Source: Pseudomonas canadensis (GTDB lineage Bacteria; Pseudomonadota; Gammaproteobacteria; Pseudomonadales; Pseudomonadaceae). From it: 64,000 bases of DNA. The stretch covers positions 62,001 to 126,000 of the forward strand of contig NZ_AYTD01000013.1 of assembly GCF_000503215.1 (NCBI RefSeq), read 5' to 3'. The position numbers and the translations under genes were made by a program. The notes under the pieces are model-generated. The model searched no databases and had not been told where the DNA came from. It saw nothing but the letters and a program-made list of their open reading frames with translations. Positions 8,905 to 17,185 of the stretch are shown here, piece after piece. Every line of letters begins with the position of its first letter. The first letter of the stretch is position 1.

Positions 8905-9522
8905 TTACTTGGTGGTAAACGCCGAGTAGCTGTTCATCAGGTTGCGGTAGTTGGGAATGCGCGGCGACAGCAGGTTGGCCAGGCCTTCCATGTCGTTGCG
9001 CCAGTCGCGCTGCAATTCGCAGGCAACCGCGAACCAGTTCACCAGTTGCGCACCGGCGGCGGTCATGCGCGCCCAGGCCGCCTGTTGCACAGTTTCGTTG
9101 AAGGTGCCCGACGCATCAGTGACCACGAACACCTCAAAGCCTTCCTCCAGGGCGCACAAGGTCGGGAACGCGACGCACACATCCGTCACCACACCGGCAA
9201 TGATGATCTGCTTGCGGCCAGTCGCCTTGACGGCCTTCACGAAATCTTCGTTGTCCCAGGCGTTGATCTGGCCAGGGCGGGCAATGTACGGCGCGTCCGG
9301 GAACAGCTCCTTAAGTTCGGGCACCAGTGGGCCGTTGGGACCGCTTTCGAAGCTGGTGGTGAGGATGGTCGGCAGGTTGAAGAACTTCGCCACATCGGCC
9401 AAGGCCAGGACGTTGTTCTTGAATTCGTTGGGCGAGAAATCCTGTACCAGGGAGATCAGGCCAGTCTGGTGGTCGACCAACAGTACAACAGCATCATCTT
9501 TGTTCAAACGAGGGCTAGCCAT
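8905..9522 (-). CDS. ycaC: YcaC-type isochorismatase-family hydrolase
   Basis: A 205-aa cysteine hydrolase of the isochorismatase superfamily. The whole chain resembles Escherichia coli YcaC as recalled (VLLVDHQTGL, FNLPTILTTSFE, GPNGPLVPEL, DAPYIARPG, INAWDNEDFVKAVKATG). Visible catalytic candidates are Asp17 in VDHQ and Cys116 in VVTDVCVAF. AAGGAG precedes the ATG by 7 bases. It is 28 bp downstream of the amidohydrolase gene, probably as the third gene of that operon. The natural substrate of YcaC is not established. Confidence 0.9.
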   Translation of the reverse strand: MASPRLNKDDAVVLLVDHQTGLISLVQDFSPNEFKNNVLALADVAKFFNLPTILTTSFESGPNGPLVPELKELFPDAPYIARPGQINAWDNEDFVKAVKATGRKQIIIAGVVTDVCVAFPTLCALEEGFEVFVVTDASGTFNETVQQAAWARMTAAGAQLVNWFAVACELQRDWRNDMEGLANLLSPRIPNYRNLMNSYSAFTTK

Positions 9523-9550
9523 GGTTCAACTCCTTACGGGGGATGGGAAA

Positions 9551-11389
9551 TCAGAAAGCAAAACACGAGCAGCCAAACGCACCCCAGAATCCCTGGAAGT
9601 CGCTGACCGGCACGCTGGAAAGCCGCGCCTTTTCATGGCTGTGGGAATGCACGCCGCACGGGCCGCTGCACTGGTGAACCTGAGCCTGCAACGGCGAACT
9701 CGGGCGCCAGTGACCCGGCACCTTGACCACCGGCGACCAGTCCGGCAGCACCGGCACGCGGGGCGGTGCGAAATCTTCGAAGTCACCGGCGCCGTAGACC
9801 ACCTTGCCGCCGACCACGGTGAGTACCGATTCGATCCACTTGATGGCTTCTTCGTCGACACTGAAGAAGTCCGCCGACAGCGCCGCGACGTCCGCCAGTT
9901 GGCCAACCTTGATCTGGCCCTTCTTGCCTTGCTCGGACGAGAACCAGGCGCTGCCATGGGTGAACAGTTCCAGCGCCGTCAGGCGCGGCAGGCCTTCGGC
10001 GTGCAGCTCCAGGCCGCCAACGGTGCGACCGCTGACCATCCAGTACAGCGAGGTCCAAGGGTTGTAGCTCGACACCCGCGTAGCGTCAGTGCCCGCGCCG
10101 ACCGGCACGCCTTCGGCGAGCATGCGCTTGATCGGTGGCGTGGCTTCGGCCGCCTTGGCGCCGTAACGCTCAACGAAGTACTCGCCCTGGAACGCCATGC
10201 GGTCCTGGATCGCGATACCACCACCGAGCGCCCGCACTCGTTCGATGTTTTTCGGCGTGATGGTTTCAGCGTGGTCGAAAAACCACGGCAGGCCGTTGAA
10301 CGGAATGTCGCGATTGACCTTTTCGAACACGTCGAGCATGCGCGAGATGGATTCGTCATAGGTCGCGTGTAAACGGAACGGCCAGCGTTGCTCCACCAAG
10401 TGACGCACCACCGGTTCCAACTCCTGCTCCATGGTCAACGGCAGGTCCGGGCGCGGCTCAAGGAAGTCTTCGAAGTCGGCCGCCGAAAACACCAGCATCT
10501 CGCCGGCGCCGTTGTGGCGCAGGTAGTCATCGCCCTGGTGCAGGGTGACGCTGCCAGTCCAGTTCTTGAAATCGCTGAGTTCTTCCTTGGGCTTCTGGGT
10601 GAACAGGTTGTAGGCGATGCGCACCGTCAACTGTTCGTCCTTGGCCAACTGCTCGATCACCGCGTAGTCATCTGGGTAGTTCTGGAAACCACCGCCGGCA
10701 TCAATGGCGCTGGTGAGGCCTAGGCGATTGAGTTCACGCATGAACTGGCGGGTCGAGTTGACCTGGTATTCCAGCGGCAGTTTCGGGCCCTTGGCCAGGG
10801 TCGAATACAAGATCATCGCGTTGGGTCGCGCTACCAGCATACCGGTGGGGTTGCCGTTGCTGTCACGCACGATCTCGCCGCCCGGCGGGTTCGGCGTGTC
10901 CTTGGTGTAGCCGGCCACACGCAGGGCGGCGCGGTTGAGTAAGGCGCGGTCGTACAGGTGCAACACAAATACAGGCGTATCCGGTGCGGCCTGGTTGAGT
11001 TCTTCCAGGGTCGGCATGCGCTTTTCGGCGAACTGGAATTCGTTCCAGCCGCCGACCACGCGGACCCATTGCGGCGTCGGTGTGCGGTCGGCCTGGTCCT
11101 TGAGCATGCGCAAGGCATCGGCCAGTGACGGCACGCCTTCCCAGCGCAGTTCCAGGTTGTAGTTCAGACCGCCACGGATCAGGTGCAAGTGCGAGTCGTT
11201 GAGGCCGGGGATCACGGTGCGGCCCTTGAGGTCGATGACCTGGGTGCCATTGCCGCGCAGGGCCATGGCTTCACCGTCGGTACCCACGGCGACGAAGCGT
11301 CCCTGGTGGATGGCGACGGCCGTGGCGCGGGGGTTTTCACGGTCCACAGTGTGGAACTGGCCATTGAACAGAATCAGGTCGGCGTTCAT
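9551..11389 (-). CDS. YtcJ-like metal-dependent amidohydrolase
   Basis: A 612-aa amidohydrolase-superfamily enzyme. The N-terminal region has the beta-sandwich start (LILFNGQFHTVDRENPRATA) and metal motif DSHLHLIRGG; the middle has FRLHATYDESI and WFFDHAETI, and the C-terminal metal Asp is in GAGTDATRVSSYNPW. Usual family length is about 540-560 aa. Here an extra C-terminal tail rich in His and Cys (about residues 575-612: HQCSGPCGVHSHSH and GCSCF) follows. ATG at 11389 overlaps the upstream gene stop by ATGA; an in-frame extension to 12121 runs through that gene and is rejected. Substrate unknown. Confidence 0.85.
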   Translation of the reverse strand: MNADLILFNGQFHTVDRENPRATAVAIHQGRFVAVGTDGEAMALRGNGTQVIDLKGRTVIPGLNDSHLHLIRGGLNYNLELRWEGVPSLADALRMLKDQADRTPTPQWVRVVGGWNEFQFAEKRMPTLEELNQAAPDTPVFVLHLYDRALLNRAALRVAGYTKDTPNPPGGEIVRDSNGNPTGMLVARPNAMILYSTLAKGPKLPLEYQVNSTRQFMRELNRLGLTSAIDAGGGFQNYPDDYAVIEQLAKDEQLTVRIAYNLFTQKPKEELSDFKNWTGSVTLHQGDDYLRHNGAGEMLVFSAADFEDFLEPRPDLPLTMEQELEPVVRHLVEQRWPFRLHATYDESISRMLDVFEKVNRDIPFNGLPWFFDHAETITPKNIERVRALGGGIAIQDRMAFQGEYFVERYGAKAAEATPPIKRMLAEGVPVGAGTDATRVSSYNPWTSLYWMVSGRTVGGLELHAEGLPRLTALELFTHGSAWFSSEQGKKGQIKVGQLADVAALSADFFSVDEEAIKWIESVLTVVGGKVVYGAGDFEDFAPPRVPVLPDWSPVVKVPGHWRPSSPLQAQVHQCSGPCGVHSHSHEKARLSSVPVSDFQGFWGAFGCSCFAF

Positions 11390-11976
11390 AGGGTTTCCTT
11401 TACGGAGGCTTCGAGCCAGGGAGCGAACAGGCGGGTGGCCGCCGGCATCAGCAGGTAGACCACCAGCAGGACGATGGTCAGGGTGACCAGGAAAGTGGCG
11501 ACCACGTAGTTGGAGAGGAACGGATGCAGGCGCAGCACCGGGCCCCAGATGATCGGCACCAGCAGGGTCAGCGGCAGGATCACGCAAAGGGTGACGACCG
11601 CCTGCTTCCAGCGCGGTGGCTTGGCGGCGTTTGGGGTTTCGGGGTTGAACCAGAATTCGTTGACCGCGCCGATTTCGGTGTTGTCGCCGTCGGCGAGCAT
11701 GGGGGTGGCTTCGGCGATCAGGGTTTTGCGCTCTGGGGATTCGAGCCAGGTTTCCAGGTCGTCGGTGGAGCGGTAGCGCAATACGCAGGTGAACAGGGCC
11801 AGGCTGCCTTGCTTGCCGCGCACCACGTCGACACCGAGATGGCCTGGGCGTGCGCCGGCGATGCGTACGATGCGGCGTAGCCAGGCTTCGTAGTCGGCTT
11901 CTCGGCCTGGTTTGATCAGGTGTTTGACCACCAGGGTGACGACTTCGTCGGGGGTTGGTTTTGTTGCTGGGTCCAT
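11386..11976 (-). CDS. ABM-domain monooxygenase-like membrane protein
   Basis: A 196-aa protein with an N-terminal antibiotic-biosynthesis-monooxygenase ferredoxin-like domain (about residues 12-105: VTLVVKHLIKPGREADYEAW, GHLGVDVVRG, LETWLESPER) joined to two C-terminal membrane helices (about 124-145 and 155-178). The fusion suggests a small-molecule or quinone-handling domain held at the inner membrane, but no reaction can be assigned. First gene of a three-gene operon with the amidohydrolase (4-bp overlap) and ycaC. A (TTGGG)7 tract lies about 80 bp upstream of its start. Confidence 0.8.
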   Translation of the reverse strand: MDPATKPTPDEVVTLVVKHLIKPGREADYEAWLRRIVRIAGARPGHLGVDVVRGKQGSLALFTCVLRYRSTDDLETWLESPERKTLIAEATPMLADGDNTEIGAVNEFWFNPETPNAAKPPRWKQAVVTLCVILPLTLLVPIIWGPVLRLHPFLSNYVVATFLVTLTIVLLVVYLLMPAATRLFAPWLEASVKETL

Positions 11977-12057
11977 GGCGTGGTCCTCTGCCTTGATGTT
12001 TCAGCGATGAGGGAGTTTGCGGGGGTTGGGGTGGGGAAAATTGGATGTACGTGCTGT

Positions 12058-12092
12058 TTGGGTTGGGTTGGGTTGGGTTGGGTTGGGTTGGG
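12058..12092. repeat. Pentanucleotide tandem repeat (TTGGG)7
   Basis: Seven perfect tandem copies of TTGGG on the plus strand, about 80 bp upstream of the ABM gene start and abutting the left copy of the large inverted element. G-runs separated by TT could form a G-quadruplex; copy number may vary by slippage. Confidence 0.9.
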
Positions 12093-12093
12093 T

Positions 12094-12362
12094 ACATATC
12101 CGTTATTTGGGTAACGGCCACCTATGGTTCCGCTCTTACAGCGGGTCACTTTTGGAAGAGCGCCAAAAGTAACCAAAAACGCTTCGCCCCAACACTCGGC
12201 ACCTCGCCTAGGCTCGGTGTGCCCGTAATCCGACAGTGATTTGGGGGGCCGCCGCCACGCGCCATCCATGGCGCGGGGCGGCTAAACCGGCATCCCTGCC
12301 GGTTTACCCCCCAAATCCCTGCCGAATTCCGGCCAGCGTGTTTGACGGGGCGCCTAAGATCA
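12094..12362 (+). repeat. Large structured repeat element, left copy
   Basis: About 270 bp, inverted relative to 12577-12848. Shared blocks are the end near 12096 (ACATATCCGTT), a segment around 12130-12175, GCCCCAACACTCGGCACCTC near 12187, and the inner end 12331-12362, which matches 12577-12608 perfectly in inverse. Inside, 12238-12248 pairs with 12307-12317 (11 bp perfect), enclosing hairpins 12251-12282 (15-bp arms, one mismatch) and 12283-12306 (10 bp perfect): a three-way junction. Short frames over it are not considered genes. I recall similar spurious translations from other Pseudomonas genomes, so the family is probably dispersed. Confidence 0.85.
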
Positions 12363-12434
12363 ACATCAAAAGCAAGAGCACAGCGGCCTGACAGCCGGCT
12401 TGAGTGGTGTGAAGCAAAAGCAAAGGCAGTCCAC

Positions 12435-12535
12435 TGTAGGAGCTGGCTTGCCGGCGATGGTCGTTAACGATGACGTGGGGTGTCTGGATGAACGCGGCGT
12501 TCTCACGTTTTTCGCCGGCAAGCCGGCTGCTACAG
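12435..12535. repeat. REP palindrome pair between the two element copies
   Basis: TGTAGGAGCTGGCTTGCCGG and its imperfect reverse complement, separated by about 50 bp. It is nested in the spacer between the two inverted copies of the large element. Confidence 0.85.
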
Positions 12536-12576
12536 GGACCGCGTATCTACGATGCGAAGCGAGTCGCTCTTGATCT

Positions 12577-12848
12577 TGATCTTAGGCGCCCCGTCAAACA
12601 CGCTGGCCGAACGCAGGCTTGAATCCGTGGCTAACCCGGCAGGACGCCGGGTTAGCCGCGCTGGGCCAAGGATGGCCCATCGCGGCGGCCCACGGATTCA
12701 AGCCGGAGTGAGGGTACACCGAGCCTAAGCGAGGTGCCGAGTGTTGGGGCAAGAGCCCTTTTGGTTACTTTTGGGGCTCTTTTCCAAAAGTGACCCGCCG
12801 TAAGGGCGGAACCAATACCAGCCGTTACCCAAACAACGGATATGTACT
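12577..12848 (-). repeat. Large structured repeat element, right copy (inverted)
   Basis: Reverse-oriented partner of 12094-12362. The same three-way junction is present: outer stem 12616-12630 with 12690-12704 (15 bp perfect, GGCTTGAATCCGTGG), hairpin 12631-12640 with 12646-12655 (10 bp perfect), and hairpin 12656-12668 with 12673-12685 (one mismatch). The outer-stem sequence is unrelated to that of the left copy, yet both pair perfectly. The outer end reaches the stop of the MexT-like gene. Confidence 0.85.
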
Positions 12849-12851
12849 CAT

Positions 12852-13760
12852 TCACGCCCCCCGAGCCATATGCTCCCCAATCCGTGCCCGTAACCACCGC
12901 TCCGCCGGATCATTGTCATGCACCCCACTCCACACCATCGACAACTGCGCCTCCTCAATCGCAAACGGCGGATCCTCCGCGCGTAACGACGTCCCCTCGG
13001 TCAACGCACACGCCGCATAATCCGGCACCGTCGCAATTATCTGCGTCCCCGCCAACAATGCCCGCAACCCACTGAACTGCGGCACCGCCAACACCACCCG
13101 CCGCGCCCGGCCGATCCGCGCCAAATCCAGATCGATATTGCCACTCAAGTCCCCCGAGAACGACACCATTGCATGAGGGCGTTCACAGTAATCATCCAGC
13201 GTAAGCGGCTCGACACCACCATCCCCACGCAAGACCTTGCACGGAATATCCCGCAGCTTCTTGCGCTTGGCATTCGCCGGCAATTCAGTGGTGTAACTCA
13301 CCCCCACCGAAATCTCGCCACTGGCCAGCAACGACGACATCAACAGGTAATTGGCCCGACGCACCACCACGATGATCCCCGGCGCCTCCTCGCGCAATTG
13401 ACTGAGCAACGGCGGAAACAGGCCAAACTCAGCGTCATCAGAGAGGCCAATGCGAAACACCGCACAACTGGTGGAAGGGTCGAAATCCTTGGCACGGCTG
13501 ACCGCTCCGGAGATGGTGTCCATGGCCGGTTGCAACTCCTTGAGTATCGCCACGGCACGTGGCGTGGGCTCCATGCCCCGCCCGTTGCGCAGCAGCAACG
13601 GGTCGTCGAACAGGTCGCGCAGACGCCCCAACGCCGCACTCACCGCCGGTTGGCCCATGAAGAGTTTTTCGGCGACCCGGGTCAGGTTCTTCTCGAACAT
13701 CAGTGCTTCGAAAATCACCAGCAGGTTCATGTCGACGCGGCGCAGGTCGTTGCGGTTCAT
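12852..13760 (-). CDS. MexT-like LysR-family regulator
   Basis: A 302-aa regulator strongly resembling Pseudomonas aeruginosa MexT as recalled: MNRNDLRRVDMNLL start, VAEKLFMGQPAVSAALGRLR helix-turn-helix (about residues 30-55), and C-domain segments VVVRRANYLLM, LASGEISVGVSYT, LPANAKRKK, VVLAVPQFSG and DNDPAERWLR. MexT activates the mexEF-oprN efflux operon, but no such operon is adjacent. ATG at 13760 is chosen by this similarity; its ribosome site is weak. It is divergent from an AraC gene across 205 bp, and its stop abuts the large inverted element. Confidence 0.85.
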   Translation of the reverse strand: MNRNDLRRVDMNLLVIFEALMFEKNLTRVAEKLFMGQPAVSAALGRLRDLFDDPLLLRNGRGMEPTPRAVAILKELQPAMDTISGAVSRAKDFDPSTSCAVFRIGLSDDAEFGLFPPLLSQLREEAPGIIVVVRRANYLLMSSLLASGEISVGVSYTTELPANAKRKKLRDIPCKVLRGDGGVEPLTLDDYCERPHAMVSFSGDLSGNIDLDLARIGRARRVVLAVPQFSGLRALLAGTQIIATVPDYAACALTEGTSLRAEDPPFAIEEAQLSMVWSGVHDNDPAERWLRARIGEHMARGA

Positions 13761-13965
13761 GGGAAGCATCCAAACGGTTGGCAAGCGCACAGATAAGCAT
13801 GCAAAACCCGACCGGCATTGCATGTCTGTGCTGTCTTTTTCACCTCGGCACCTGGCGAAATTAACAACGATTAACTCGTCAGCCGGACGGTCCGGCAACA
13901 AGATTGACCGCGTCTACACTGCATCCATCCACCGGGAACGCTCCCATCGACTGCGGATATTTGTC

Positions 13966-14364
13966 ATGGCCCGATTCGATCAATATGCACCTCGTTTGTC
14001 CGCCACCGGAGGCCTGTGCCCTCGGCGCGAGCGCATCGCCAAGCAACTGATCCTGGCCAATCTGGGCGAGAGCCTGGCCATTGCCGACCTGGCCCAGGCC
14101 TGCGCGCTGTCGCGCAGCCATTTTTCCCGGGCGTTCAAGTGCACCACCGGGTTGTCACCGCAGGAGTGGATCCGCCAACAGCGCATCCAGCGCGCCAAGG
14201 AGCTGATCACCAGCTCGTCCCTGAGCCTGACGCAAATCAGCCTGGAATGCGGTTTTTGCGACCAGGCGCACTTCTGCCATATGTTCACCCGCAGCGAAGG
14301 CGTCAACCCGATGACCTGGCGAAATCACCACTTACGTCACAAGCTTCAAGTCATCGCAGCCTAG
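13966..14364 (+). CDS. Small AraC-type DNA-binding protein
   Basis: A 132-aa protein consisting almost only of an AraC double helix-turn-helix (about residues 25-125: LAIADLAQACALSRSHFSRAFKCTTGLSP, then LSLTQISLECGFCDQAHFCHMFTRSEGVNP). There is no ligand domain, as in SoxS/MarA-size regulators. The start gives MARFDQYAPR; a longer upstream frame overlaps the divergent LysR gene and is rejected. It shares the 205-bp intergenic region with the MexT-like gene and lies 58 bp before the large STAND regulator. Confidence 0.85.
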   Translation: MARFDQYAPRLSATGGLCPRRERIAKQLILANLGESLAIADLAQACALSRSHFSRAFKCTTGLSPQEWIRQQRIQRAKELITSSSLSLTQISLECGFCDQAHFCHMFTRSEGVNPMTWRNHHLRHKLQVIAA

Positions 14365-14422
14365 TGGTCGGTGCGTACCTGGAATATGCTGGCCGCTCCC
14401 CCCTTTCCGAGCACGGCCAGCC

Positions 14423-17185
14423 ATGAGCGACCCCGGCGACCAGGCCGTACATTTCGGCCCCTATCGCATCCACCCGCGCCAACGCTTGGTGCTCGAGGCG
14501 GGTCGCCCTTTGCGCCTGGGACGGCGTGCGGTGGAGATCCTGCTGATCCTGCTGGAGCAGGCCGGCAATGTGGTGAGCAAACAGGAGTTGATCGCCCGCG
14601 TCTGGCCCAAAAGCGTGGTGGAAGATGGCAACCTGCGGGTGCATATGGCGGCGTTGCGCAAGGCTCTGGGCGATGGCCAGGCCGGGCAGCGCTATATCGT
14701 GACCGTGGCCCAGCGTGGCTACAGTTTTGTTGCGCCACTGAGCATCGAACCGATGACACCGCCTTCCGAAGGTGCCCCACAACGCCCCTGCCACAACCTG
14801 CCGTTGCGGCGTACCCGGATGATCGGCCGCCAGGCCTTGATCGACAGCCTGGTGCAGCAACTGCCGGAACAACGCTTTATCACCCTGACCGGCGCCGGCG
14901 GCATCGGCAAGACCACTGTCGCGCTGCGGGTGGCGGAATTGTTGATCGGGCATTACCGCGACGGCATCCGGCTGTTCGACCTGGCGCCGTTGAGCGCGCC
15001 ATCGATGATCCTGCCCAACCTGGCTGCCCTGCTCGACGTCACTCATGCCGAGCACGAACCCTTGGCGACCTTTGCGCGCAGCCTGCAGGAACGCCAGTTG
15101 CTGCTGGTGATCGACAACTGTGAGCACCTGCTCGACGACATCGCCCTGATCAGCGAAACCCTGCTGCGCCATGCGCCCAGGCTGCACATCCTGGCCACCA
15201 GTCGCGAGGCATTGCGCGCCGAAGGCGAATCCGTGCAGCGCCTGGAACCCCTGGCCTGCCCGCCCGTCACCGGCAATCGCGCCCAAGCGTTGGGCTACCC
15301 GGCACTGCAATTGTTGATCGAGCGAGCCATGTCCCATCAGGACAGCTTCGAGCTGAGCGAGGCAGAGCTGCCGCTGGCGATTGATATCTGCCAGCGCCTG
15401 GACGGCATTCCGTTGGCGATCGAGTTGGTGGCGGCGCAGATCGAGCGCTTTGGCTTGCCAGGGCTATTGGTGCAGATGGAGGACAATTTCCGCCTGCTGA
15501 CCCGTGGCCGGCGCAACGCCCTGCCTCGTCATCAAACCTTGCGCGCGACGCTGGACTGGAGCTTTGAGCTGCTGACCGCCTGCGAACAGATCTGCCTGCG
15601 TCGCCTGGCGGTGTTTCGCGGCGGTTTCAGCCTGGCCAGTGCGGCGGCGGTGATTGCCGGGGAACAGGTAGCACCCGCCGAAGTGCTGGGCTCAATCACT
15701 CAACTAGTCGCCAAATCCTTGCTTAACGTCGAGGCCGGTGATGATGAGATGGTGTATCGCCTGCTGGACATCACCCGTACCTACGCCCTGGAAAAGCTCA
15801 GCGTCGCCCAAGAGCTTGACGCCACCCGCGAACGCCATGCAGAGCGGTGCCTGGCGCTGATGGAACAGGCGCGCGACGATTGGGATTCGGTCGCCACCCA
15901 ACCCTGGATCGACCGTTACGCGCCGCTGCGTGAAGATATCCGCGCTGCCCTCGACTGGGGGCTCGCGCAGGCGGGCGAACACCTGCTGGCGATCCGCTTG
16001 ACCGTCAGCGCAATGCCGCTGTGGCAAGAATTGTCGTTGCTCAGGGAACACCGTTTGTACGTGGACAAGGCGCTGGCGTTGATGGACCAGGCCGCATCGC
16101 CCTGCCCCCGCTTGTCGATGCAACTGCAACTGGCGCTGGGCAGCCTGTCCTATCACGCCATGGGCGGGGCCCCGCAGACCATTGCCGCGTTCGTCCGTGC
16201 GCGGCACCTGGCCGAAGCGCACGAGGACGTCGCGGGGCAACTGCGCGCGGTCTCCGGGCATATGGCGGTGAACCTGTGTGCAGGCCAGTATCGTCAGGCG
16301 CTGGCGCAAAGCGTGCAGTTTGATCGCCTCGACCCACGCACCGACCCGCAACTGGATATCAGCGCCCAGCGTCTGCGGGTGCTGGCCCAGCATTACAACG
16401 GCAACCAGGCACTCGCCCGGCACAATGCCGAGCAAGTGATCCAACGCATGGCGCACAGCGGCCACGTCAACCGATTTGCCCACGGCATCGGTGTGCAATA
16501 CGACCAGAGCGTTGCCTCACTCACGGTGCTGGCGCGAATCCTGTGGTTGCAAGGCTTTCCCGAGCAAGCCTGGCGCACCGCCAACCAGGCGTTGGAACTG
16601 GCGCAGCAGATCAATCATGGCACCTCCATCTGCTACACCCTGGCGTTGGCAGGCGTGGTCATCGCCCGTTACAACGGTGACGAAGACACCGCCCAGACCC
16701 TACAGGCACTGCTGTTGGAACATGCCCACAAGCATTCGGTGCAGTTGTTCAAGACGTGGGCAGGTCACTACGCGGGAATCCTTGGGCGCAAGGACCTGCA
16801 AGGCCTGGGGTTGATTGAGGATATCCTGGTCACGCTGGGTTCCCATGCACTGGACGAGCCTGGGTTCGAACGCGCCCGCGCGGGCGACGCGGGTTGGTGC
16901 ACCCCGGAGATCCTGCGGATACACGCAGAAAGCACGACCGATGCCCGTGCGGCCGAAGCGCTGCTGCTGGAAGCTTTGGGCCTGGCTCACCAGCAAGGCG
17001 CGCTGGCCTGGGAGTTGCGCTGTGCGACGTCGTTGGCACGGCTGTGGCAGGCGCAAGGCCGCGTGCAGCCGGCCCGCGATCTGCTGAGTTCGGTCTACAC
17101 GCGGTTCACGGAGGGCTTTGCCACCCAGGACCTAGTCCGCGTACGCGGCCTGCTCGACGAGTTGCAGGACAAGCGGCCGGCCTGA
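14423..17185 (+). CDS. STAND-family ATPase regulator with OmpR-type winged helix
   Basis: A 920-aa predicted regulator: N-terminal OmpR/PhoB-type winged helix (about residues 10-110; VEILLILLEQAGNVVSKQEL, RGYSFVAPL), NTPase domain with Walker A GAGGIGKTT at 157-165 and Walker B LLVIDNC at about 227-233, sensor TSREALRAEGE, the helical LDGIPLAIELVAAQ motif, and a long C-terminal helical, probably TPR-like region (about 480-900). Such proteins are thought to switch by nucleotide exchange and oligomerise on an unknown ligand. Its end overlaps the convergent shorter paralogue by 54 bp. Targets unknown. Confidence 0.85.
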   Translation: MSDPGDQAVHFGPYRIHPRQRLVLEAGRPLRLGRRAVEILLILLEQAGNVVSKQELIARVWPKSVVEDGNLRVHMAALRKALGDGQAGQRYIVTVAQRGYSFVAPLSIEPMTPPSEGAPQRPCHNLPLRRTRMIGRQALIDSLVQQLPEQRFITLTGAGGIGKTTVALRVAELLIGHYRDGIRLFDLAPLSAPSMILPNLAALLDVTHAEHEPLATFARSLQERQLLLVIDNCEHLLDDIALISETLLRHAPRLHILATSREALRAEGESVQRLEPLACPPVTGNRAQALGYPALQLLIERAMSHQDSFELSEAELPLAIDICQRLDGIPLAIELVAAQIERFGLPGLLVQMEDNFRLLTRGRRNALPRHQTLRATLDWSFELLTACEQICLRRLAVFRGGFSLASAAAVIAGEQVAPAEVLGSITQLVAKSLLNVEAGDDEMVYRLLDITRTYALEKLSVAQELDATRERHAERCLALMEQARDDWDSVATQPWIDRYAPLREDIRAALDWGLAQAGEHLLAIRLTVSAMPLWQELSLLREHRLYVDKALALMDQAASPCPRLSMQLQLALGSLSYHAMGGAPQTIAAFVRARHLAEAHEDVAGQLRAVSGHMAVNLCAGQYRQALAQSVQFDRLDPRTDPQLDISAQRLRVLAQHYNGNQALARHNAEQVIQRMAHSGHVNRFAHGIGVQYDQSVASLTVLARILWLQGFPEQAWRTANQALELAQQINHGTSICYTLALAGVVIARYNGDEDTAQTLQALLLEHAHKHSVQLFKTWAGHYAGILGRKDLQGLGLIEDILVTLGSHALDEPGFERARAGDAGWCTPEILRIHAESTTDARAAEALLLEALGLAHQQGALAWELRCATSLARLWQAQGRVQPARDLLSSVYTRFTEGFATQDLVRVRGLLDELQDKRPA

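Noticed and set aside
11390..12121. N-terminal extension of the amidohydrolase to 856 aa
   Set aside because: The extension overlaps the whole ABM gene in another frame and reads through the TTGGG tract; the start at 11389 has a good ribosome site and ATGA overlap.
12045..12269. Short frames over the left copy of the large element, and 12652-12897 over the right copy
   Set aside because: They follow the repeat and not coding features: no ribosome sites, and the two inverted copies share DNA structure, not a conserved reading frame.
13450..13965. Upstream extension of the small AraC gene
   Set aside because: The frame runs through the divergent MexT-like gene; the AraC domain and a sensible start begin at 13966.
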